64,000 nucleotides of DNA from Topomyia yanbarensis (lineage: Eukaryota > Arthropoda > Insecta > Diptera > Culicidae). The notes under the pieces were generated by a model. The model saw only the letters and a program-made list of their open reading frames with translations, had not been told where the DNA came from and searched no databases. Shown piece after piece: positions 24,744 to 35,470 of the stretch. The position numbers and the translations under genes were made by a program. Every line of letters begins with the position of its first letter. The first letter of the stretch is position 1. The stretch is from contig NC_080671.1 of assembly GCF_030247195.1 (NCBI RefSeq), positions 65,967,412 to 66,031,411 on the forward strand, given 5' to 3'.

Positions 24744-25732
24744 TAGGGTTCGCAGTACCGATCCTTTTTGGCGAGAACCGGTACTACGGTACTGAAGCCC
24801 TCAGTACCGGTAATACCGGTACTCGAATATTTTTTTAAAAAAAACCTAAAAAAGCTTCAAAGTGAAATTGATTGCTTAAACTGATGGCCTTATTCTCAGA
24901 TGATTTATTTGTGCTGATCAAAAAAACATGTTTATTGTTTTTAATTGCTTCGGAATGGCATAACTTATTTCAGCAGAAAATATTTTTCGTATGCGGCACC
25001 TTCTTTTATTTCGAAATCTGGGCCACTTTGAAATCAATAACTGCTAAGCGATGCGACTTTCGTCGTATTCAACAGATGGTAAATGTAAGAAACCCTGTTA
25101 ACAACAGTAAATCAAAGCGAGAATGGCAGTGAATCCGAGTAGGTTACTCGCATTTCTTTTCTTGCTTTTCTGTAAACCTCGTCGTTTATGTCGTTTGTGT
25201 ACTATTCTCTAATGCATATCAAAGCTCTTTGCTTTCCTGTAAACTATGGAGTTTTGCTGAATTTTCCGATCACCAATAATTACAAATCGCCCCATTAGAA
25301 GCAGTTCACCAAGTCTAAAATTTTTAGCTACTAAATCGCTGTTCGTTCTTTTATAGTAAAGGTTTAAGAGCAAACCAAATACAGACATGACTTAGACCAT
25401 AGCCTTACTACGCGCCACCCAGTGAATAATGGACCCAATCATAATGTCGCTAATAAAAAAATCATAGCAAATTTTTACGTCTATTACGCTAGATGTGAAT
25501 ATTTTGAAATTTAGTACAAGATCGTTAAAATTTAATTTGGACAAAATAGTGCAGGAATTTAAATATACCGTTCAGTACAACGGGAGCTAGTAATATTTAA
25601 TATTATTTTGAAACAGGTCCCCCTAGAGTCTATATATTTTTCATAAAAAATTTTATGGTTATTTGTTCAGTACCGGTATTACGGTACCAAAAATGGGTCT
25701 GTATTCCCGGGATTTTCGGTACCACAACCCTA
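24744..25732. mobile_element. Non-autonomous hAT-like element, 989 bp
   Basis: Tips TAGGGTTCGCAGTACCG and CGGTACCACAACCCTA are inverted repeats. Flanks CTTATGCT (24736-24743) and CTTATGCC (25733-25740) are an 8-bp target duplication with one mismatch, the hallmark of hAT insertion. Both subterminal regions are rich in ACCGGTA palindromes. The interior has an unrecognised 86-aa ORF and no transposase. Confidence 0.8.
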
Positions 25733-25740
25733 CTTATGCC

Positions 25741-26479
25741 TATCATGTTCCCTGTGTGTATCAAGCTGCCCGATCAGTTTATCTGACTGAAAATCTAACG
25801 TAAAATTAAATACTCTATTGTACTTAACAGCGTTCTTTCTGGATCTAATGTTCTTCGAGTACGTTGAAATTTTCGGGTCAACCTTTCAAATAAAATAAAA
25901 GGAAAAACCTATTAAGTTATGTAAATGGAAATTTGAAGGAGTTCCAGAATCTACTGCTGATTATAATTGTATTATGTCTCAGAACTACAGAATACATTCG
26001 AACTGCAGCGGTAATAATTTGGTTCTGAAAAAGATTAAAAATAGAAAATGTATAATCCGGATTATTTTGAGATACCTTCATAGAAGGCAAACTGAGTTGA
26101 ACCAAATGTGAATACCGAGCAATATATTTTTCATCGCGGAAATTAATCGGGTAAATTGTGTTTCGACTTAGATAGATCAACTTGGTGGCTGCTAGACACT
26201 GAATTTAAAAATTCCACCCAACTCGAAAGAACGGTTTAAACGACTAGTCGAGACGGATACATAGCTGTTCAATTTTTTCACTTATATTTGAAAAAATCTT
26301 AAAGTTTACCTAGTCTCAAAGCTCATAAGAAAATTCACAAAAATCGATTTTTTTTTATCACTCTTGTGCACTGGGTTCCTTTTTCTAACAAAAATGCATT
26401 TTTGGAACCTGGGAAACGAGTTTGCAACGTTATTTAGTTATTTTCCGAATTTTTGTTGTCCTGGGAGTACTTCCACTTC
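25741..26479. other. Non-coding, nothing recognised
   Basis: Short ORFs only (up to 87 aa). Confidence 0.4.
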
Positions 26480-26620
26480 TACTGAGGTTGAAAATTCCGT
26501 ACAAATTCCGGACAAATCCGTACAAGTATTTTTTCCGGACACACGACCAAAAATCCGTACTGTCCTCCCAAATTCCGTACAGTTGGTCAGCTTAGGTATG
26601 AGCATGATTACCGTACAATT
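26480..26620. repeat. Iterated CCGTAC / CCGGAC motif cluster
   Basis: The word AAATTCCGTAC and variants (ATTCCGGAC, ATCCGTAC, TTACCGTAC) recurs at least six times in 140 bp, mostly in one orientation. It could be the subterminal part of a MITE whose ends I cannot find. Confidence 0.5.
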
Positions 26621-26696
26621 CGTTGCTTCGTGATTGACCAGAACAAACGAATTTGCACAGAGGATCAACGAATGGAGCCTAAAGCAGTTCGCTCAT

Positions 26697-26837
26697 GAGG
26701 CGTCAGGACACACGCCACAAAAAATATTCACCATGGATTTTGTTCTACCTATTCCAACGCGGCAACAGCAACAGCGTTGGAATAGGTAGAACAAAATCCA
26801 TAGTGAATATTTTTGTGGCGTGTGTCCTGTCGCCTCG
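26697..26837. mobile_element. Foldback element: 64-bp arms, 13-bp loop
   Basis: 26697-26760 and 26774-26837 are inverted copies with only a few differences (one substitution near the tip, one CCATGG/CTATGG change, one A-run length change). The shared stretch includes ACACGCCACAAAAA and TCTACCTATTCCAACGC. The loop is GGCAACAGCAACA. No coding capacity. Such near-perfect arms imply either recent origin or ongoing arm correction. Confidence 0.85.
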
Positions 26838-28859
26838 TCAACGAACTGTTTAAGAGTAACTATCCATGCACGTTTAGAGAGTTGCATACTTTGAAATGCC
26901 AATAATGACATCGGCAACATACTCACAATGATCACCTAAGGAATGTTCGTGTAGTAAACATTGTTATGGCGACCGTGTATACCTCTGCATCTACATGTGT
27001 TCCACGGGAAGTGGGATATCACAAAGAGTTACAGAGATGTTATCATGCGCTTTTTGCTTTGGGTAGCCGGCTGCCGAAAATTCATGATAGATTTATGGTT
27101 TGTAAAATATTTTCGGAAATGCTTTGTTTGTAAAAATGAAACTAAAACTCCGTACAGCCGGCTGTCGTGATTATTACTTATGTTTAACATTCCATAACCT
27201 TAAAGTTATAACAGCTGTGGATAACCTCAAATTTGTAGATGTGTTTACATGCCCCAAAATTAAAAATCGATTTATGTAATTCCATGAAAATTCAATTTCC
27301 AAGTTCCCACAATACATACCGTATGTATGCAATGCAAAACGAATTATTTCAGCATTGCCTATGTCCCAGCGCACAGTGGTTCAGAGCAGCGCTTTGAGGT
27401 CCTTAATTCATTAAAGTGAAAAATGTCCATATCAGCGATTTTACATATTCTACAGTGTTTATGTGTTTAAAAATCGCCATGTATTGGTAATATTATTTTT
27501 TAAGAATTTTGATCATGAAAATTAAACCTTTGAACCAGAAGCCGTCATCCACCTTGTTTTAGAGGAGCGTATTTTTATAACTTTTGCAGAAGACGTACTC
27601 TCTGCTACTCACAGTTATCGAGTTATGAAACGGTTTCTATATAATGAACTCCTTAATGTCTTATTTTGACTTATAACTTTTTTGCTTCCAATTTTTCTCG
27701 TTAACATTGTTCAAAGGTATTTTTATTGTTACAAAACTTTCTCGAAGAGCGCAAATAGCTTTGAATACTGTGCAAAGAGTTATGGACGATTTTGATCTTA
27801 ATTTAGCTTTTTCTGAACCCGTATAACTTTTCTATGGACAAAAATTATAATTTTGTTATAAATTTCACCTACAAAACGAAGCAAAAACTGTTTGTCCGTA
27901 AGCACGCGTGCAGAAGTAATAAACCTAACTTTTAAACAAGGCATGGCAGAATAATTGTATCTTCGAAGAAGTTTTATACAATGCTATTCCGAATAACTCT
28001 TCCAAGGGTGTTAACTATGTAGGTCCTTAAAATTTTGAGTCATCGCGCATTTTTTGAAAAATAACTTCAATAATTACCCATAGCTTACTTAACTTCACTC
28101 CAATAGCACGCTACAAAAAAAAATTAAGATGTGACCTGGTATAAGTTGCAATTCAAGTCAAATGCAACACAAAACCACGTTTGACCAGTTTAATAAACCC
28201 CCTACCACAATAGATCTAAATGTTGGTCGCAGTGGTTCATCTCCAACAAAAAACCTCCTAAAATCTTGATTTGTAGCAAAAGCTCATGCGCATAAATTCC
28301 TAATTTGGGAAATAACTCCGCTTTTCCACCGATTTTCTGATCAAAATTTCGAATTACTGTTAGAACTAGGACGTGCCATTGTTGTTTTTCATGACGAAAT
28401 CCCTAAAATGGCGATTTGAACACTGTTGTCGCAAAATTGCACAATATTTCGAATAAAACATCCAAATGTAGCACACTGCTAGAATGGTTTTTCTGCTTTC
28501 CAGAACTGGTAAAAAATCAAAAATCGGCTGAAAAATGACAGCGTAGCTAATTTTAGTACCGAATATTTTTGCTCTTACCCAAAATGTACAATATTTTTCA
28601 AGCAATTTTTTGTCTCTTGAAAAGTTCAAAATCACTATAGCATCGAGTAGTATATCTTTGTTCTATATTTTCCTTTGTACAGCCTAGAAAACAGTTTACT
28701 GTGCAATTTCTATCATCTAAACACAAAAGAAGTAAAAAACAGATCTAACCCATCTAGCAGTACGATGAGATATTTCTTACACATATCACTGTTGGATCAT
28801 TCACGCAAAGTAGGCACACAACAAGAGGCGAGATGAGCACAGCTTTGAGTTCTGCATGG
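26838..28859. other. Non-coding AT-rich stretch
   Basis: No ORF above 89 aa, no repeat partner found. Probably decayed interspersed repeats. Confidence 0.4.
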
Positions 28860-30010
28860 ATAAAACCTCGAATAAACTGAATAAATTATATAAAATCAAT
28901 AAATCAAATAAAATTAAAAAAATACTGAAGCAAAAAACTGAAGGTTTTTCTAATTCATAAAATGAGTATAATGATTAATATTAATCAAGTTATTTAAAAA
29001 AAATAATTCAATATAAATCAGCTCAAATAATAATTAGACAATATTAAAAAAGTTATCAAATTAATAAAATAAATTAAATTATTCTAAGCTATCAAATTGG
29101 ATGAAATCAATAAAAAATGAAAAAAAAAATAATCGAATAATAAAACTAAGAAAATGAATAAAATGTTTGAAAAAATAATGAAGTGATAAAATAAATGAAA
29201 TGAATAAAATAGATGAAAAAAATAAAAATTGAATGAAATTTGTAAAATTAATAAAATAAACAAACAAATAAAATAAACAATTTAGATAAAATTATCCTTT
29301 AATGTCCGACTTTTCCCTACAGCATAGGGGATTCCAAAAGCATTTTTCCTTAAAAGTGTTAGATTAAGGAAACACGAAAAACCTGTTTTGATCAAAATAG
29401 GCGCTACTCTAGCAGTGCTAGAAGCTGCTCAATTTTTACCTTCCGATCCTAAATACACAGCTCCTGCAAGATTTTCCATCGTTCAAATAAACAAAATGAG
29501 GAAATTGATCAAATGAATGAAAGGAAATAAATAGAATCAAACGATTAAAATGAAAAATTAAATGATGTTTAAAATAGTATAGCAATTAATACAATAAATT
29601 AAATTGTGTTAAATTGAAAATCTGAATCAAATGAATGACCCAACAAAAATAGTACAAACACTAAAATGTAGAAAGTGTATGAACTGGAAAAAATACGTAA
29701 CATGAAAAAGGGATAAGTATAATAAGTTAAATAAATGATGCGATTAAAATACACGAAATGAATAAACTGTTCAGAATGAATACAAAGAATGAAATGAATC
29801 AAATGAATAAAATGATATCAAAAGAGCAAAACGACCAAAGAGAATGCTGAAGGAAAAAAAATCATATATTTAAAATTAGTCGAACATTTTAAATGAATAA
29901 AGCAAACAAAACGAATTTAATCCATGATATGAATAAACCGGAAAATATTGCTTATATAATAAAAAATTGTTAAAGATGCTTTAAATGAAGTAAAAGAATA
30001 AATCGAATTG
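28860..30010. repeat. A-rich simple-sequence tract (AAATGAATAAAAT-like)
   Basis: About 0.9 kb of degenerate AAAT/AATGA iterations with strong A over T bias on the + strand, split by a MITE-family fragment at 29292-29490. The minus-strand F/I/S-rich ORFs are translation of this tract and not genes. Confidence 0.8.
29292..29490 (+). mobile_element. Partial copy of TTAA-flanked MITE family B
   Basis: Matches 34855-35210 and the reverse complement of 33580-34040: TTTAATGTCCGACTTTT, GATTAAGGAAACACGAA, GCTAGAAGCTGCTCAATTTT. It lacks the 3' half, which merges into A-rich simple sequence. Confidence 0.7.
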
Positions 30011-30521
30011 AAAACCATTGTTTCAGAAAGTTTCAAAAAGTTTGTGAAAATCCCATCATCTGGAAAATGGCTAATTAATATACAATGCCCTTTGTAGTGT
30101 TTTCATTCTTTTTTGTTCTCACGTTTTCGTTCTTCTTTTCTTGATGGCGTTGTTTAAGATTATGTGGTGTTTCTACTTTATTGATGGCTCTTCAAAAGTC
30201 ACCATGAAACTGAAATGTACAATTTATTTTGAAATTCAAAGATATCGTTTGGTCACAGATTTCTGAAAAAAAAATTTAAAGAATAGAATTTTCAGGTTCA
30301 GTTTTTAAACGCGTAATTGGAAATAGAAAACTGGGAAAAGGTCACATAGGCTTTCAAGCCTCTTAAACAGAGGGACAAAAATAAAATACGATTCATGTGT
30401 ATTGTATAGTAATACCTGTAAATAGTATTTATTTGCGTTGATGAAACAGGAAGCGAGTTTGAAGTGCCTTGGCTATATTGGCGACTATATTTTTGTCGAT
30501 AGCATAGAAGCCGTGCATTCA
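30011..30521. other. Non-coding, nothing recognised
   Basis: No feature beyond short ORFs; ends at the target duplication of the next element. Confidence 0.4.
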
Positions 30522-30529
30522 ATCGATTT

Positions 30530-32445
30530 CAGTGGCGTAGCCAGGGGGGGGGGGGGGGTTTGGGGGTTTAAACCCCCCCCCCAAACCAAAATTAATTGCA
30601 TTGAAAAAAAATTGATACTGACGAATTTAATTTAATATTCCACAAAATATTTTTGGAAAAATATTCTCTGATCACTACATTGAGAACTGTGTTTAAAGCG
30701 TCACTTTCAAACTTTTGGAAAATTGTGGGAAGGGGATCTTGTAACTTATTTCTTAGCCAAAATCCCATAGTTGTCAAATTACTTCAATGTAAAATAAAAT
30801 AACTGTCTGAATTATTATGAACTCATTTTTGGAAAGATGCTTCAAAATATAGATTAGAGACAATTTTTCGAATGGGAATCTAAATTTGAATAGGTTGATT
30901 GCATATAAAACATAAGCTTATTTACCGAAAACTTGCATACATTTCAACATTTGCTGAAAATGTATTTTTTTTTAGATTGTGTAGAGTTTAGACAACAATT
31001 CAATATGGTTAACAACAAGAATAACATTTCAGAAACTAGTTGAAAGCTGATGTAATTTTGTCTCTAGCAGGTCAGGATCGGTTTTATGAGCATTGGATTT
31101 TTGTTGTATTATCAACTTTATGAATAGCCTCTTAGCAGGATGCAATGAATGGCGTACTAAAATTTTGTGTGCTACGTACTGCAAGTTGTGAGGTTGACTA
31201 ATGAAGAAAAGTAAAATTAATGCTCGATAGATTTTTAACGGTCACGATCACATTCATTCGAAACTGCTAAATTTCGAAGTTAAGTAACATTGAAGAATTT
31301 CAAAACGTAAAACTGTTCATCTGCTGATAGAATAATTTTGACGGTTAATCCTCCTAGAAGTAATTATAGAGAAGAATTACTCTTCAAGCAAATTTGGGTC
31401 TAGACTTAATGTCTCCAGCAAAGTTTTCGAAAGTGCTATTTCAAACAACTTTGTCAAAGACATAAATATCCCACATATTCAGAGTATCGAAATATAGTAG
31501 TAGAAAACCGTTACAATAAGCTATTCTGAAATTACTGTATTTGATAAATCTCTTTTGCGGTAATTAAATAATAAATTCACATTGCGTCCAAGGTGCCTTT
31601 GAAGCTTACAAAAAAATAAGGGAACTGGATTTAAAACAAATAATTCCCAGATATTAAAAGGACTCAAAAACACAAAGAGTGATTCCATTTTCAGGAGCTA
31701 GCATCAATTCGGCGCTAGCTTAGTCCGCCCACCAAGTTAGTGTCGGATTCTGATGAGATGAAGTCGAAACGCAAGTTTCAGTTCCATCCATCCATAATTT
31801 AGTTATAGGTTTTGTGTTCTCAACTCGCAATGATTGTTTCAAACAATTTTATCCCTAGCGCAGAAAAAATAGTTTTCACCTAAATTTTTCTTCACTAAGG
31901 AGAAATATAGCATGCCCAGTCCATTTAAATCCCTATATGTTGAATTCATGTAGCCTTCACATTTTCAACAAAATTGTTTGAAATGACATTATCGAAAACT
32001 TTGCTGAAGGCACCATGTCTCGTAATATTTTTGAAAAATTAATCCACCCTAATTACCTCTATGAGAATTAATCACTAAAATTTCTATATCAAAGCAGGCG
32101 CTGTTTTATGTTGATAACTTCCCGAAGTTGTCAAACCTTCAAAGTCAAGGATTATTATATTAGGTGATCTTGAACGTTGAAATTTTTTTAGATCATTTAT
32201 CCCACTTTAAAAGATCGCAATTTTTGACTTCATTGACATATTATACAAGAAAATAATCTATAGAGGTTTGAAAACTGTTCCATGTTGATCCTTCTTGTTT
32301 GTAGACTGGAATGACGTCTGTTAGACTACTTATGTTTTTGAGTTTTCAATAATTTATCAAATCATATTAAATTTTAAGATTTTTTAAAAAAAATTGCGAT
32401 TTTCATCAAAACCCCCTCCAAACCAAATTTCTGGCTACGCCACTG
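30530..32445. mobile_element. Non-autonomous hAT-like element, 1,916 bp, with 8-bp target duplication
   Basis: Tips CAGTGGCGTAGCCAG and CTGGCTACGCCACTG are perfect inverted 15-mers. The flanks ATCGATTT (30522-30529 and 32446-32453) are an identical 8-bp duplication, characteristic of hAT transposition. Just inside the left tip lie a run of 15 G, then a TTTGGGGGTTTAAACCCCC palindrome and 10 C; the right end carries a matching CCCCCTCCAAACC. The interior is AT-rich, has no transposase and includes a MITE fragment at 31711-31773. Confidence 0.88.
31711..31773 (+). mobile_element. Half copy of MITE family C (see 45546-45671)
   Basis: GGCGCTAGCTTAGTCCG, AAGTTAGTGTCGG and GAAGTCGAAACGCA match the right half of 45546-45671. 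The left half is absent or unrecognisable. Confidence 0.6.
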
Positions 32446-32645
32446 ATCGATTTCAATGCAGTCATCTTTATAGTTTTTTGGTATTCTTAGAGCCCTTCTT
32501 AAAACTCTGTTGTACACTTGCAGTGCGCTGTAAAACTAGAAATGATACTTGCGTTGCAAATTGGCAAATTATTTCGTTTAGAATTCTCGTTCTGGAGATA
32601 TTGGTTAATGAGCCACATACCAATACCATGCCAAAGGAGTGCACA

Positions 32646-33028
32646 ATGGGCAAAAAGCGACCCCCAGAGGCACTTAATTTGTCGCCGCGGGATTGCTAAC
32701 ATAATTTATATAAGAAAAGTTGCGGAATTTGATAAGAAATCAAACGCACCTAGTTTGGTCCACTACACGCATCTGTGGCCAGAGCTACGGGGGTTTCAGA
32801 ATCCGGAGAATTCCCGGTATTAGGCAAAAAGCGATTTCCAGTGGCACTGAATTGGTCTCCACGGAATTCCTATCATAATTTACATATGAAAATTTGCGAA
32901 ATTTGATAAGAAATCAAACGCAACTAGTTTGGTTCACTGCACGCATCTGTGGCCAGAGTCACGGGAGTTTGAGTACCCGGAGTATTCCGGTATTAGATAA
33001 AAAGTGATTCCCAGAGGCACTTAACTGG
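32646..33028. repeat. Tandem repeat, ~173-174 bp unit, 2.2 copies
   Basis: GGCAAAAAGCGA begins units near 32650 and 32824 (GATAAAAAGTGA near 32997). Shared blocks include GATAAGAAATCAAACGCA and ACGCATCTGTGGCCAGAG, with CCGGAGAATTCCCGGTAT at the unit end. The copies are about 85-90% alike by eye. Confidence 0.8.
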
Positions 33029-33030
33029 CG

Positions 33031-33575
33031 GAATCGCTGTTTTTCAAGAATAATTTCGCCATTTTATGAGTAAAAAGCCCCCTTAATTGAAAAATTATCC
33101 CAAAAACTCAATACAGGGGTTAGGTATTTTTTACATAGAATGTGTATGCAAAATTTGAAATAAATCGGTCAAATAGTTTTTGAATGGCAATGAACACCGC
33201 AAATCGTGTTTTTCCAGAGACGTTCCACAAAAGCTTCGTCGCCGAGTCGCTAGTTGATATTTTTGCATGAAAACATTACAGAATATTATTGAAATGATGT
33301 AGTTGTAAATGTACAAAAGTTTCGATCGATTTGCTTCACCCATCTTTCTAACAAAATGACAAAAACTGATTTTTTTTACGCTGGAATCTCTATCAATCTA
33401 TCAATCTATCATTTCGTCTCAAAAAATCAATTTTTTTATTCCATCTTTCCCGGTCCGATGTTTGACAGCATCGTTCTTTATAATATAAAAAATCGATGCA
33501 TTTTTCATAATGCTCATCACTAACCAAGGCAGCAGAATGACGTTAATCCAAAGTTGGAAACATACTTAACCCCTT
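33031..33575. other. Non-coding, nothing recognised
   Basis: AT-rich; includes a short (ATCT)n stretch near 33390. Confidence 0.4.
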
Positions 33576-33579
33576 CAAG

Positions 33580-34040
33580 CCCATGTTGTTTGTGGACAAC
33601 AACGTTTTTAAACTGCTATAAGATTTGATTGAAACAAGATTTGCTCACAAAAACAAGTAAGGCTTGTAAATGTGACTATTGCCTTTCATTTGAGTACTAA
33701 CAGTTACAAGGATCAGCTCAAGTACTGAAGTTATTGCAATTAGTTTGCTTGGATTCCGATGGAGCAGTGCTGCCAGGGAATGTTTACGTTCCCGACGGAA
33801 AATGAATTTTTCATATATCTTCGTTATGTTGCAATATTATTGAAAACTGATAAAACTTATCAATCTGGATTGTCTTTGGCTACGTTTTCCACGCAATTTA
33901 AATATTCGAGGAGAATTGTATCGAGAATTGGAAGGTAAAAATTGAACAACTTCTAGCACTGCACCTATCTTTATAAAAGAAGGCTTTCCTGTTAATTTTG
34001 AAAATCTACATGCACTGGAAAAAAGTTAGGCATGAAAGGG
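33580..34040 (-). mobile_element. TTAA-flanked MITE family B, full copy, 461 bp
   Basis: Tips CCCCTTCAAGCCCATG and (reverse) CCCTTTCATGCC are imperfect inverted repeats, flanked by TTAA at 33576-33579 and 34041-34044. A TTAA target with CCC-starting tips is the signature of piggyBac-type transposition (established knowledge). The body is inverted relative to the copies at 29292 and 34855. No coding capacity. Confidence 0.75.
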
Positions 34041-34044
34041 TTAA

Positions 34045-34850
34045 CCATCCTCTAATGTTCAATGTCCCGAAAGAGCAAAAAGTTCTGTTTGTGATGAGAC
34101 ATATTGAAATCTAATTATATTATTCGAATTATCTATTCGAACTATTTCAACCACCAAAATGAATAGATTTTCATTTCATTACTATGCCTAAAAGAAAAGG
34201 TTTCCAAAATGTTTATCAGACAATACACTTGAATGAAATATTGTTGCAATATATAAGTTCATGTTATCACTATTTTAATTTTTCTTCATGCTAAATTATC
34301 ACGGCGACTTTGCAAAATTTTAGTGTTTGGTTTGTATTCAACCGTTATCCGGTCCGATGGGGTACCTGGGTACCTGTTCAGATTTCAATCTATGAAATTC
34401 CAGTGTTTTTCCCCAAGCTGGAAATTGGTATGTAGTGAAAATTTAAAACCTCACCGAGCATAGTTTTTTTGTAAAATTAAATTGATAGTGCGGGAAACGG
34501 GAGCCAGGAGAGGCTTCTGGATTTTTTTAATCCGTAACAAGCCGACAAGGGTACCCGGACTAAACTGAAATGTTTATAACTATGACATTTTTTAGCCTAC
34601 TTGAACTATTTTTTGATGTTTATGATTCACGAACACATCTACTTTTATACTCTGTGGAAATAAACCGGATGAGTTCTGCTGATTGCCGGAAATTCGAATT
34701 TCTGGAGAAATGATTCAGTATTCGAATACTATTTGTGAATTTAAATGGAATTCTGGCAATATGAGGATCGGAATTCTTGGGATTGCCTCATAAGACTGTA
34801 TATCACGTTTTTGGAACCATTTGGTAGCTTGACTTCCATTTGATGGCTGT
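34045..34850. other. Non-coding, nothing recognised
   Basis: Contains GTACCTGGGTACCTG near 34362 and other short words; no gene or element end identified. Confidence 0.35.
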
Positions 34851-34854
34851 TTAA

Positions 34855-35470
34855 CCCTTTCATGGGGGTGGGCGTAGCGTATTGGTAAATCGATTGCCTT
34901 GTACGCAGCGTACCTGGGTTCGAGTCCCGACCCCGCACATAGGGTTAGAAATTCTTCATAAGAGATTTTTCTAACCCAAAGAGGCGAATGACCTTAAGGT
35001 TAAAACCTCTATAATCGAAATAAAAAAAACACTTTCATGTCCAACTTTTTTCAAGTTGTGTATAGGATTCCAAAGCTATTTTTTTAATCTGTTGGGATAA
35101 AGAAACACGAACAGCTGTTTTGATCAAGATAGATGGTTCTTTAGCAGTACTAGAAGCTGCTCAATTTTTACCTTCCAATGCTCAACACACATCCCCTGAA
35201 AAATTTATAGTTTATGAATTATACCGAAAAGGTAGTCTACGACAGTCTAAATTGATAAGATTTCTCAATTTTCAGAAGTATTTCAAGATAACAAAGATAT
35301 ATCAAAATTTTATTTTTCACTGTAAACTGAAATTGTCCCTGATAGTACTGCTCCAGCGGAATCCAAGCAGAATAATTGCAATAACTTCCATTCTGTGGAT
35401 ATTTTTTGTAACTATTAGTGCTCAAATGAAAGGTAATAGTCACAGTTATTAACCTTTCTTGTGTTTAGGA
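34855..35470 (+). mobile_element. MITE family B, second copy, split by a SINE
   Basis: TTAACCCTTTCATG starts the element at 34851-34864; a SINE follows, and the MITE resumes at 35032 with CTTTCATGTCCAACTTTTTT. From there it tracks the reverse complement of 33580-34040 through TAGAAGCTGCTCAATTTT and ATTGCAATAACTTC to near 35460. Its far tip is diverged (TTAACCTTTCTTG), so the right limit is approximate. Confidence 0.75.
34865..35031 (+). mobile_element. tRNA-derived SINE with intact pol III boxes and 8-bp target duplication
   Basis: A box TAGCGTATTGG (34875-34885) fits TRGYNNANNGG, and B box GGTTCGAGTCC (34917-34927) is perfect. The tRNA-like head is followed by a body with CCGCACATAGGGTTAGAAATT and TTTTTCTAACCC, and a short A-rich tail. 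CTTTCATG on both sides (34857-34864 and 35032-35039) is the target duplication. This is the best preserved of three copies here (others at 11636 and 57825); transcription by RNA polymerase III is plausible but not shown. Probably Feilai-like, by recollection. Confidence 0.9.

Noticed and set aside
22118..26595. Shared inverted word AGCTGACCAACTG as element ends
   Set aside because: Similarity is only about 13-25 bp and the surroundings do not match, so no element can be defined.
29079..29802. F/I/S-rich minus ORFs
   Set aside because: Translation of A-rich simple sequence.
32646..33028. CRISPR-like array
   Set aside because: The units are contiguous 173-bp tandem copies without short repeats and unique spacers; the genome is animal.
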